DNA of 22,269 nucleotides from a virus: positions 1-22,269 of IMG/VR virus record IMGVR_UViG_3300025674_000445. One strand, 5' to 3'. Both the position numbers and the translations under genes were made by a program. The notes under the pieces were generated by a model. That model saw only the letters and a list, made by a program, of their open reading frames with translations. It was not told the DNA's origin and did no database searches. Below are positions 5,624 through 12,419 of the stretch, one piece after another (within the stretch, counting starts at the first letter, position 1; each line of letters starts with the position of its first letter).

Positions 5624-5799
5624 TGAATTATATTGATCTTGCTATTCCAGAAGATGATGACATTCGTGATGAATGTATGTCAGTCATTGAAGACTGGATG
5701 ATGAATGATGAAGATATGGAAAGATTTGCCAAATATCTTTTCCCATATCTTAAACCCTACTTGGATAAACTGAAAGACGAGGAAACTAATCGTGCATGA
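5623..5799 (+). CDS. Hypothetical acidic 58-aa protein
   Basis: This is a 58-aa product starting in a TAATG overlap: MNYIDLAIPEDDDIRDECMS, followed by an acidic Met-rich helix and a C-terminal part (FAKYLFPYLKPYLDKLKDEE) that looks amphipathic. I do not recognise it. The end overlaps the GTG start of the DUF932 gene by 8 bases and holds that gene's ribosome-binding site. Confidence 0.6.
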   Translation: MNYIDLAIPEDDDIRDECMSVIEDWMMNDEDMERFAKYLFPYLKPYLDKLKDEETNRA

Positions 5800-6778
5800 A
5801 ATGTATGAAAATGATTCAGCTATGTATGCTGGTAGTTCTGCTTGGCACGGTCTGGGGACTGTTGTTGCTGATGCCCCTAGTCCTTACGATGCGCTTAGAC
5901 TTGCTGGATTGGATTGGCGAGTCATTCCTTCGCACAGCATTGGCTGTAATTATATGCGTAACGGTGTTGAGCGTACTGCCATCACAACTGAAAAGGTAGC
6001 CAACATTCGTGAGGATACTGGTGATGTGCTTGGTTGGGTTGGTCCTAACTACAAACGTATCCAGAACATTGACGTAGCTGAGCTGGCTTACGCCGTGGCT
6101 GGTAATGATACCAAGGTGGAGACTGCTGGCAGCCTTCGCAACGGTGCTCGTACTTACTTCTTGCTGAAGTTCAACGAGTTCTCAACACAATACTCTGATG
6201 ATGTAACCAATGAGTATCTGTTGCTTGCCAACGGACACGATGGCTTGATGGCATTCAATGCTATTCCAACTGCTATCCGTGTTGTCTGTGCCAACACCTT
6301 GCGTGTTGCTATGGCTCAAGCCAACGCCTACCGTATTGCCCACAAGGGTAACATGGAAGACAAGCTTGCTGACCTGTACGATGCTATCGCTGCAGCCAAG
6401 CAAGACAGTCGTGTCTTTGAAGACAAGGTTCGATACCTTGCCAACCAAGGCATGACTCGTCACACACTGAAAGATTACTATGATCTGATGTACAACAAGT
6501 ATTTCAATCAAGTCAATGATGATTCATCTGATCGTGATTGGAAGAAGAAAATTGAAACCACTTTGAAGTGGGAAAATAGATTTGAGATTGAGGCTAGTAC
6601 TGCAGGTAACAACCTGTGGAATGCATTCAACTCTATCACCTACTTCGTTGAGCACACCATGCCAACGCGTGGTCGTACTGACGCACAACGTCGAGAGAAT
6701 CGACTGCATACAAATATGTTCGGAACTTCGGGTTCACTCAAGACTAAGATCTTTGAGAACACCCTCGAACTGGTATAA
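5792..6778 (+). CDS. DUF932 family phage/plasmid-like protein
   Basis: This 328-aa protein matches the DUF932 family (phage/plasmid-like protein, TIGR03299 type). Typical features are the N-terminal SSAWHGLGTVVADAPSPYDA, then a Trp-Arg-V block, a central FNAIPTAIRVVCANTLRVA and a helical C-terminal part with RGRTDAQRRENRLHTNMFG. Family members occur on phages and plasmids; their biochemical role is not established. I take GTG 5792 as the start: GAGGA lies eight bases before it, while the first ATG (5801) would be 17 bases away. It is the largest gene of its unit and is followed directly by a terminator. Its codons are more GC-ending than those of the small genes before it. Confidence 0.88.
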   Translation: MHEMYENDSAMYAGSSAWHGLGTVVADAPSPYDALRLAGLDWRVIPSHSIGCNYMRNGVERTAITTEKVANIREDTGDVLGWVGPNYKRIQNIDVAELAYAVAGNDTKVETAGSLRNGARTYFLLKFNEFSTQYSDDVTNEYLLLANGHDGLMAFNAIPTAIRVVCANTLRVAMAQANAYRIAHKGNMEDKLADLYDAIAAAKQDSRVFEDKVRYLANQGMTRHTLKDYYDLMYNKYFNQVNDDSSDRDWKKKIETTLKWENRFEIEASTAGNNLWNAFNSITYFVEHTMPTRGRTDAQRRENRLHTNMFGTSGSLKTKIFENTLELV

Positions 6779-6789
6779 CCCCCCTCTAT

Positions 6790-6825
6790 GAATACTACTC
6801 AGGAAACTGGGTAGTATTCTTTTTT
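6790..6825 (+). terminator. Intrinsic terminator (13-bp stem, GAAA loop) before RNAP2
   Basis: Bases 6790-6802 pair with 6807-6819 (one G-U) around a GAAA loop, followed by six T residues. It has the same design as the terminator at 163-195. It separates the small-gene/DUF932 unit from RNAP2 and is the last terminator seen in the window. Confidence 0.9.
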
Positions 6826-6843
6826 CCAATATAAGGAGCATGC

Positions 6844-9282
6844 ATGCTGTGGGATAAACTTTCACATGAACAACAACAAGAACGATTATCTACTCAATCT
6901 ATCATGGAAGAGGAAACTCTTTTAAATTCTGTACAAAAGTACTGGAGGGAGTATGATCGTGCTCCTGATGAAGGTATCCCTGAACAAAAACTGTTAGATG
7001 ATTTTGTATCTGATCTTGCACCTGCATATCAAGATTGGATTGATAAGGTGTCAGAGAATCCCAAGTGTCCTGCTTGGGTCTATCCCCTGTTTGCTCTCGG
7101 TGCTCACAAGATGGCAGACATTACGTTAAGATCTGTAATGAGATTGTGGCTTAACTCTGCATCATTTAAGAATGAAAATACTACCTTTGCTCCTTCGCCT
7201 CCGCTGGCTCAGCATGTGGTGCGTATGATTTCTAAAGATGCTTTAAATATTATTGCATATCAAAATGCAAAAGAAAACAATGCAGAGTTCTGGCGTAAAC
7301 AATCTAAGTTTATTAAGAACTGGTCAGAGAAACGTTGCATTGCCTTTGCCAACAAAGTTGGTAGCATTCCAGATATGACACTAAAGCAGAAGGATGACTT
7401 TGGGCATCACATGCTACGGATTGCAGAAGCATCTGGTATTATTAAAACAACTAAGAAAGCTAGACGTAGAGGTAGAGGTTGGACTCATGCATTACATGTG
7501 GAGTTTAATCCTAATATCTTAATGTTTCTTAGTGAACGACACAAGTTAATGGAAAGCTCTATGCTTGTGTATCGTCCTATGATTACACCACCTGTAGATC
7601 ACAAGCTTAATGCTTCAGGTGGCTATATACACCACTGGATCCGTAAGGATGTGGTGCATCGTTATGTATCAGAATATGTAGAAGATAAATCTATACAACA
7701 AAAACATTCTGAACCGTCTCAATTTGTATTAGATGGATTGAACGCCATGCAGAAAACTGAATGGTCTGTAAATTCACGGGTCCTTGAGGTGATGGAGGAT
7801 CTTTTCAAAGCAAATTCAAGACTCGCCAATCTCCCTGCCTACGAGTTTGATGAGTTCCTTTTTAGCATACCATACCCTGAAGAAGGAACCAAGGAGGAAC
7901 AAGCTAAGTGGTGTCAGAGTAGAGAAGAGTCTTATGGAGACTGGTTCAAACAAGAGCAGGCTAGAGCTCGTATGCTAGTTCGCCTTGCTCTTGCCAAACG
8001 TTTACAGAAACATGGCTTCTTTTATCATGTCATGACTCTAGACTTTAGAGGCAGGTGCTATACTACTTGTGAGTTATTATCTAATCAAAGCTCAGATTAT
8101 GATCGTGCTTTGATTCAATGGGCTGAGCCTGTAAAGCAAACCTCTCGTGGTTTATATTGGTTAAAGGTGCATGTTGCTAATCTTTTTGATCAAGACAAAG
8201 TATCATTTGATGAACGAGTAGCATGGGTAGATAATAACTTAAAAATGTTAGAAAAAATTTACAATGACCCATACTCTAATTTAGAGTGGGTGTCAGATAA
8301 AAAGAAAAAGAATCCTTCATTCCAGAGACTAGCGGCTATCTTTGAGCTCTTCCGTACTGATGGTATGACTCAGCTGCCTATTCAAATGGACGGGGCTTGT
8401 AATGGATCTCAGCACTGGGCTGCGATCATGGGGGATCAAACTATTGCAGAGCTTACAAATGTTCTGCCTGATGCCAAACCAAATGATTTATATCAGTATG
8501 TTGCTGATAAAACTACAGATTATTGTCGGAGAGAAGAGGGTAATGGCTGGTGTCCAGAGTTCTTGACTGCTTGGCCTGATGGTATCCATCGGAATGTAAC
8601 CAAGCGACCTACTATGTGTGATGCATATGGTCTAACCTTTTATGGTATTCAAAAATATATTAAACTTGAAGGGCATGTTGACTGGGTTCCAAGGGAGAAG
8701 CAGGGCGGGGCTATTGTGGAGCTGGCTCGGGCTATCCAAAGTGGGTTAGGAGAAGCCCTGCATCTGCCTAACATTGGAAAGGAATGGCTTAAGGAATGTG
8801 CTGAGATCGTGGCTGATGCTGGCTATCACCTAGAATATACCGTACCTTCTGGGTTCAAGGTAGTCCATGCTTACTATGAGATTAAGAAGCGGCGTTCACT
8901 AGCGTCACTCTTTAACCACAAAGAACTTATATTCTGGAACGTCTCTAAAGATGTGCATAAGGATAAGGCAATGCTTGGTATTCCGCCAAACTATATCCAT
9001 TCTCTTGACGCATCTCACATGTTCTGTACTGTAAAACGTATGGTAGAAGCAGGTATTACTAGATTTAGCATGATCCATGATTCATATGGATGTCCTGCTC
9101 CGTATGTAGATATTATGAATAATTTAATTAGAGAAGAGTTTTTAAAGATGCACAAGGAGAATCAACTTGAAACATTTAAACGATGTGTCGAAGCCACCAC
9201 AGGGGTCACGCTACCTGATGTCCCAGACAGAAGACCAATGGAACTCGGAAGAGTCTTGGACTCCGAATACTTTTTTTCATGA
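6844..9282 (+). CDS. RNAP2: full-length single-subunit T7-type RNA polymerase
   Basis: This 812-aa protein would be the main phage transcriptase, reading phage promoters for the replication and structural genes that follow. Family motifs are complete: LDFRGRCY (399-406), motif A MDGACNGSQHW with Asp516, motif B KRPTMCDAYG with Lys587 and Tyr595, PPNYIHSLDASHM (714-726), and motif C MIHDSYG with Asp746. The DFRGR to motif A spacing (112 residues) equals that of T7. Unlike RNAP1 it keeps a long N-terminal part (about 390 residues) with the family element TEWSVNSRVLEV at 305-316. The start follows AAGGAG. The codons are AT-rich, with many AGA and TTA. The last 65 bases overlap the next gene. The position ahead of the replication genes is that of T7 gene 1. 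Confidence 0.95.
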   Translation: MLWDKLSHEQQQERLSTQSIMEEETLLNSVQKYWREYDRAPDEGIPEQKLLDDFVSDLAPAYQDWIDKVSENPKCPAWVYPLFALGAHKMADITLRSVMRLWLNSASFKNENTTFAPSPPLAQHVVRMISKDALNIIAYQNAKENNAEFWRKQSKFIKNWSEKRCIAFANKVGSIPDMTLKQKDDFGHHMLRIAEASGIIKTTKKARRRGRGWTHALHVEFNPNILMFLSERHKLMESSMLVYRPMITPPVDHKLNASGGYIHHWIRKDVVHRYVSEYVEDKSIQQKHSEPSQFVLDGLNAMQKTEWSVNSRVLEVMEDLFKANSRLANLPAYEFDEFLFSIPYPEEGTKEEQAKWCQSREESYGDWFKQEQARARMLVRLALAKRLQKHGFFYHVMTLDFRGRCYTTCELLSNQSSDYDRALIQWAEPVKQTSRGLYWLKVHVANLFDQDKVSFDERVAWVDNNLKMLEKIYNDPYSNLEWVSDKKKKNPSFQRLAAIFELFRTDGMTQLPIQMDGACNGSQHWAAIMGDQTIAELTNVLPDAKPNDLYQYVADKTTDYCRREEGNGWCPEFLTAWPDGIHRNVTKRPTMCDAYGLTFYGIQKYIKLEGHVDWVPREKQGGAIVELARAIQSGLGEALHLPNIGKEWLKECAEIVADAGYHLEYTVPSGFKVVHAYYEIKKRRSLASLFNHKELIFWNVSKDVHKDKAMLGIPPNYIHSLDASHMFCTVKRMVEAGITRFSMIHDSYGCPAPYVDIMNNLIREEFLKMHKENQLETFKRCVEATTGVTLPDVPDRRPMELGRVLDSEYFFS

Positions 9283-9523
9283 GATCGTCGAGGTATGGTG
9301 GTATGATGCGGAGACTTGCGGCGGCCCCGGTTGGGTGGATAAAGATACTGCTACTGATTACATTTTCGGTGATCTTCCTGTTATTAAATCTGTTGGTTTC
9401 CTCTGCGCTATCACTGATACTCATTATTCTATTACCGATAATGTGGGGCATGACCAAGTTGGAGGAATTACTAAGATACCCAAGGGTATGATTAAGGAGT
9501 TATATTATTTAGAAAGGACTTGA
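9218..9523 (+). CDS. Conserved-looking hypothetical phage protein (101 aa)
   Basis: The best start is ATG 9218 (MSQTEDQWNSEES), inside the end of RNAP2; the ATG at 9167 lies deeper in the overlap, and 9218 itself has only a weak ribosome-binding site. From residue 22 the protein has the layout of a small phage family I have seen without a name: VWWYDAETCGGPGW, then an acidic helix, PVIKSVGFLCA, a beta pair, and a closing IPKGMIKELYYL. Function is unknown. The 65-base overlap may extend if the real start is earlier, or shrink if a downstream non-ATG start is used. Confidence 0.6.
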   Translation: MSQTEDQWNSEESWTPNTFFHEIVEVWWYDAETCGGPGWVDKDTATDYIFGDLPVIKSVGFLCAITDTHYSITDNVGHDQVGGITKIPKGMIKELYYLERT

Positions 9524-9524
9524 T

Positions 9525-9755
9525 ATGACACATATTGTTATTGATTCCGAAGGGGATATGGAATCTGGATTGGAAACGGCAACTAGACTTGCAAAGATTG
9601 AAGGTAGTAACCTAACACTAGAGTTTCCGTCTGAGGGTTTTGCAAAAATGTTTATGGAAAATATGTTTGTTTCTTTTGTAGAGGCAAACATTCCTAAAGA
9701 TACTAATATGAATTTAAATGTTATGTTTCCAATGGAGGAAGACGAAGATGAATAA
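9525..9755 (+). CDS. Hypothetical acidic 76-aa protein
   Basis: This is a 76-aa acidic protein starting MTHIVIDSEGDMESGLETAT after AAGGA with good spacing. The C-terminus is a short acidic tail (MEEDEDE). It looks like a small alpha/beta domain with a Met/Phe-rich helix (GFAKMFMENMFVSFVEANI). I do not recognise it. Its end overlaps the next gene by 8 bases. Confidence 0.65.
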   Translation: MTHIVIDSEGDMESGLETATRLAKIEGSNLTLEFPSEGFAKMFMENMFVSFVEANIPKDTNMNLNVMFPMEEDEDE

Positions 9756-10080
9756 GGCTTTAAATTCTGTAGCTAACAAGCCAGCTACAAAGTTTTGGCG
9801 TAAGGGAGAATGGTTTGACATTCTTGAAGCCAAGCACTATAATAAAGAAGAGTTGAACGCTCTTCAGCAATTGCATCTGGAAGGGTTGGTTGATCTGTAT
9901 GCCACCCGGACAGCTGAAGCTTGTCGATACAAGCACAATGCTGATGAGAATGGACAATTCATTTCAGCTGAGTACATTGAAGGCTCAGAACGTATGGTAG
10001 AAATGCCTTCCTATGCAGATCAATGGAAGGACGATTTCAAACGGAGACTTAGAAATGGCAAGAGTACTCGTAATCGGTGA
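9748..10080 (+). CDS. Hypothetical 110-aa protein
   Basis: I do not recognise this protein. The start at 9748 (MNKALNSVANKPATKFWRKG) follows GGAGG at a suitable distance and overlaps the previous stop. The protein is mixed-charge, with an Ala/Leu helix in the centre (YNKEELNALQQLHLEGLVDL) and a basic C-terminus (KRRLRNGKSTRNR). The end overlaps the phosphoesterase start by 26 bases. Confidence 0.65.
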   Translation: MNKALNSVANKPATKFWRKGEWFDILEAKHYNKEELNALQQLHLEGLVDLYATRTAEACRYKHNADENGQFISAEYIEGSERMVEMPSYADQWKDDFKRRLRNGKSTRNR

Positions 10081-10735
10081 TACCCATTGTCCAGCAATGG
10101 ACCTTGGATATCCACAGTTTCTACAGGATCGTGCAGAAGATTGGGGCATTGATACTGTAGTTCATATTGGAGATGTAGTCGACTGGGCTAGCATCTCTTA
10201 CCACGAGAAGCTGCCGGGGTTTGATAGCCCTGCCTTGGAATACCAGAAAGCTCTGGATCAAGTGCAAATGTTGTACAAGTTATTTCCAAAGGCTGTTGTT
10301 ATGACTGGTAATCATGACGATCTACCCCGGAGACAGATGACTACTGTTGGTCTTCCTGAAGAATGCTTGGTAAACTACAACTACCTGTGGCAAACTCCGG
10401 GGTGGGATTGGAGGCCAAGATATGATACTTACAATCTGGATGGTGTGTTATATCGTCATGGTGATAGCGGTCGTGGTGGCAAGTACGCAGCGTTAAACAA
10501 TGCAATGGATAACTTTAACTCGTATGTTCAAGGACACACTCATTCATTGGCTGGTGTAAACTATTACCGTAATGAAGGTGGTAGTGTGTTTGGTATGAAT
10601 GTTGGTTGTGGTGTAGACCATGATCAACTTGCTATGTACTATGCAAGACGATACAATGCTAAGCCTATCTTGGGTTGCGGTATTGTATTAGATGGTGAGT
10701 ACGCATACTGGGAGCCTTACAATGGCATTGCGTGA
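10055..10735 (+). CDS. Calcineurin-like metallophosphoesterase
   Basis: A 226-aa metallophosphoesterase with the full set of metal-binding motifs in order: GDTH (8-11), GDVVDW (39-44), GNHDD (85-89) and GHTH (160-163), with an extra His at RHGD (134-137). Such enzymes use two metal ions to cut phosphoester bonds in nucleotides, nucleic acids or phosphoproteins; the substrate here cannot be told. Start 10055 is chosen because GGAG lies upstream and the protein then begins directly with the first beta strand (MARVLVIGDTH). Phage relatives are often found in replication clusters, which suits a role in DNA or nucleotide processing. Confidence 0.88.
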   Translation: MARVLVIGDTHCPAMDLGYPQFLQDRAEDWGIDTVVHIGDVVDWASISYHEKLPGFDSPALEYQKALDQVQMLYKLFPKAVVMTGNHDDLPRRQMTTVGLPEECLVNYNYLWQTPGWDWRPRYDTYNLDGVLYRHGDSGRGGKYAALNNAMDNFNSYVQGHTHSLAGVNYYRNEGGSVFGMNVGCGVDHDQLAMYYARRYNAKPILGCGIVLDGEYAYWEPYNGIA

Positions 10736-10997
10736 TAATATTAGAGACAAATGGTTCAAGAGTGGTAAAGGTAAAACTACTGACCGAGAGGTTAGGTTTC
10801 ACCGACCCGGTGTAGGCGGTAGTCACAAGTGGAAACCTACTAATATGAATGATCGTAATGGTAAGGGCTCAGGTCCACGAAATAAAAAAGTATCTTCTGC
10901 TGAAGAAGACTTGCGTTGGAGGCTTGCTTTTGGTAAAATATCTGAACAAGAATTCAACGAAGCCATGGAGAAACTAAATGGCGAAGAAGACAATTGA
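10722..10997 (+). CDS. Basic hypothetical protein (91 aa)
   Basis: A 91-aa protein starting MALRDNIRDKWFKSGKGKTT, preceded by GGGAG. The first two thirds are strongly basic and Gly/Asn-rich, without clear secondary structure, and the last third is an acidic helix (WRLAFGKISEQEFNEAMEKL). I do not recognise it. It overlaps the phosphoesterase stop by 14 bases and the next tiny gene by 20 bases. A nucleic-acid-binding role would fit the composition but is a guess. Confidence 0.6.
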   Translation: MALRDNIRDKWFKSGKGKTTDREVRFHRPGVGGSHKWKPTNMNDRNGKGSGPRNKKVSSAEEDLRWRLAFGKISEQEFNEAMEKLNGEEDN

Positions 10998-11091
10998 TAA
11001 TGCAACTGTTGCCCGTATGAAGAAGGCGGGAAAAACTCGTCGGCAACACAAAAACAAGTATGGTCAGCGTAAGGCTGGCAGAAAGAACTGA
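10978..11091 (+). CDS. Tiny basic protein (37 aa)
   Basis: A 37-aa frame starting MAKKTIDNATVARMKKAGKT and ending GQRKAGRKN, with about 14 Lys/Arg residues. It overlaps the previous gene by 20 bases and ends eight bases before the SSB-like gene, filling the gap neatly. The ribosome-binding site is GGAG further upstream, not ideal. It may be a nucleic-acid-binding peptide. A chance frame is possible. Confidence 0.5.
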   Translation: MAKKTIDNATVARMKKAGKTRRQHKNKYGQRKAGRKN

Positions 11092-11098
11092 GGTAATT

Positions 11099-11617
11099 AT
11101 GGATAAAATTCAACCATTCAATACTCAAACATTGGACGTAAAATGGTCGCATCTGCATCGTGCCGACGATAAGTTTGGTGCTCCCGGGCATCACAACATT
11201 ACCGTTGTTGTTGACGATCAGCTGAATGAGCAGCTTAACAAGATCGCCAAAGATGCTGGTGCAAAGAAAGTTAATGGTCTGACTGAGAAGGAAGGTCAAC
11301 GACTGATCAAGGTCAAGTCAACCCTGTACACCAACCCACCAGAGGGTATGGAGAAGAAGGTTGCCTTCCCTTGTGTCGACTCCGACACCAATTCTACAAC
11401 TGAGGTGCCTATGGGCGGTGACAAGGTTCGGCTTCGGCTCAAGCCATTCGTCATCTCTCGTGACAACTCAATGTCTTTCTTCTTAAATGGTGTTCAAATC
11501 ATTGAGAAGAACTCTTCTTCCTCTACTGGTGGCTCAGGCTTCGAGGCTACTGATGGCTTCAAACAGCCAGAGGCAGAAACGGTTCCGTCTAACGACGATA
11601 ACGATGTCCCCTTCTAA
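11099..11617 (+). CDS. Single-stranded DNA-binding protein, T7 gp2.5-like
   Basis: A 172-aa protein with the layout of phage SSBs: a beta-rich body (LDVKWSHLHRADDKFGAPGHH, then strands to FFLNGVQIIEKN) followed by a flexible Ser/Gly linker and an acidic tail ending NDDNDVPF. An acidic tail with a terminal aromatic residue is the feature by which T7 gp2.5 and bacterial SSBs contact polymerase and helicase. Start 11099 follows GAGG. The position before the resolvase, primase-helicase and polymerase matches T7. The body is not close enough to gp2.5 by eye to be certain of the exact family. Confidence 0.75.
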   Translation: MDKIQPFNTQTLDVKWSHLHRADDKFGAPGHHNITVVVDDQLNEQLNKIAKDAGAKKVNGLTEKEGQRLIKVKSTLYTNPPEGMEKKVAFPCVDSDTNSTTEVPMGGDKVRLRLKPFVISRDNSMSFFLNGVQIIEKNSSSSTGGSGFEATDGFKQPEAETVPSNDDNDVPF

Positions 11618-12003
11618 TGGAATGGTCTTTTCCCATTAGTCCTGTTGCGGCTAGTAGACCCCGTGTGTCAAAGCACGGGGCCTACTTTGCCGGTCCTTAC
11701 AAGGAATTTAGAAAGAACGCAGGACCTTTGGTACTCGATGTACTCGGACCAGAGTGGGAACCATTGACCGGACCTTTGAAGGTGGATTTAGAATTGTATG
11801 TAGCAAAGCCTAAGACAACCAAGTTGCTTGGACCTAAGGCTGACATTGATAACTTTGTAAAGGCTATCTTTGATGCCATGAATGGTAAGCTGTGGGTAGA
11901 TGACTCACAAGTAGTAGAACTTTACGCTGTTAAACAATGGTCTAATTTAGAAACTGGTGAAGGATACTTCACGCTAGGTGTAGGAGAATATAAAGATGAG
12001 TGA
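11617..12003 (+). CDS. RusA-type Holliday-junction resolvase
   Basis: A 128-aa protein with the RusA core: an N-terminal strand rich in Pro/Arg (ISPVAASRPRVSKHG), then PKADIDNFVKAIFDAMNGKL and WVDDSQVVEL. The spaced aspartates in these two blocks match the metal-binding residues of the RusA family, which cuts four-way DNA junctions during recombination and before packaging. T7 uses an unrelated enzyme (gp3 endonuclease I) in the same gene position, so this appears to be a functional replacement. It starts at the ATG overlapping the last base of the SSB-like gene stop and overlaps the next gene by 8 bases. Confidence 0.88.
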   Translation: MEWSFPISPVAASRPRVSKHGAYFAGPYKEFRKNAGPLVLDVLGPEWEPLTGPLKVDLELYVAKPKTTKLLGPKADIDNFVKAIFDAMNGKLWVDDSQVVELYAVKQWSNLETGEGYFTLGVGEYKDE

Positions 12004-12244
12004 TGGATGTAGAACAACTGGGTGTAGCCCAGAAGATTGTGTGGATCAAGCTGCTATTTATTTGAGTAATTTTGATACTGTTGACAACGATCTTTATATC
12101 AACAAGATTGCTAACGGTTATCTTGTAAAGGTTGATGGACAAGATCATAATAACAATTGGATTAGTCGGCAGTTTGCCATGCCAACGATTGCGTGTGTGG
12201 AACAAGTCTTTGTCGCATGGGCGGAGCACAAGCGAGACAACTAA
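11996..12244 (+). CDS. Hypothetical 82-aa protein
   Basis: An 82-aa protein with two Cys near the start (MSDGCRTTGCSPEDCVDQAA) and a mixed alpha/beta body (YINKIANGYLVKVDGQDHNN). I do not recognise it. It starts inside the RusA gene end, after AGGAG at good spacing, and stops a few bases before the first tRNA. A third Cys at position 15 and one at 68 could bind metal, but the spacing is not that of a known motif. Confidence 0.65.
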   Translation: MSDGCRTTGCSPEDCVDQAAIYLSNFDTVDNDLYINKIANGYLVKVDGQDHNNNWISRQFAMPTIACVEQVFVAWAEHKRDN

Positions 12245-12250
12245 CTCGCA

Positions 12251-12323
12251 GGCTCCATAGCCCAATGGCAGAGGCAGTGGACTTAAAATCCATCCAGTCC
12301 GGGTTCGAGTCCCGGTGGAGCTA
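12251..12323 (+). tRNA. tRNA-Leu(UAA): tRNA with UAA anticodon (Leu by codon), short variable loop
   Basis: A complete cloverleaf folds: acceptor 12251-12257 with 12316-12322 (7 bp, one G-U), D arm from 12260 with GG in the loop, anticodon stem 12277-12281 with 12289-12293, anticodon TAA at 12284-12286, T arm 12299-12303 with 12311-12315 and loop TTCGAGT. The discriminator base is A and CCA is not encoded. The UAA anticodon reads UUA, a Leu codon common in the phage genes. Bacterial leucine tRNAs usually have a long variable arm; this one has only five bases there, so its charging identity is uncertain. Confidence 0.9.
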
Positions 12324-12326
12324 TTG

Positions 12327-12400
12327 GCTCTTATAGCTCAATTGGATAGAGCAACTGACTTCTAATCAGTAGGTTGCAAGTTCGAGTCTTGCTAAGAGCG
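12327..12400 (+). tRNA. tRNA-Arg(UCU): tRNA-Arg (anticodon UCU)
   Basis: Acceptor 12327-12333 pairs with 12393-12399, the D stem GCTC/GAGC is perfect, the anticodon stem ACTGA/TCAGT encloses a seven-base loop with anticodon TCT, and the T stem GCAAG/CTTGC encloses TTCGAGT. The discriminator is G and CCA is not encoded. It reads AGA and AGG, which are frequent in the AT-rich phage genes but absent from RNAP1. Confidence 0.95.
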
Positions 12401-12419
12401 TATTTAAAAAGGAATAGTT

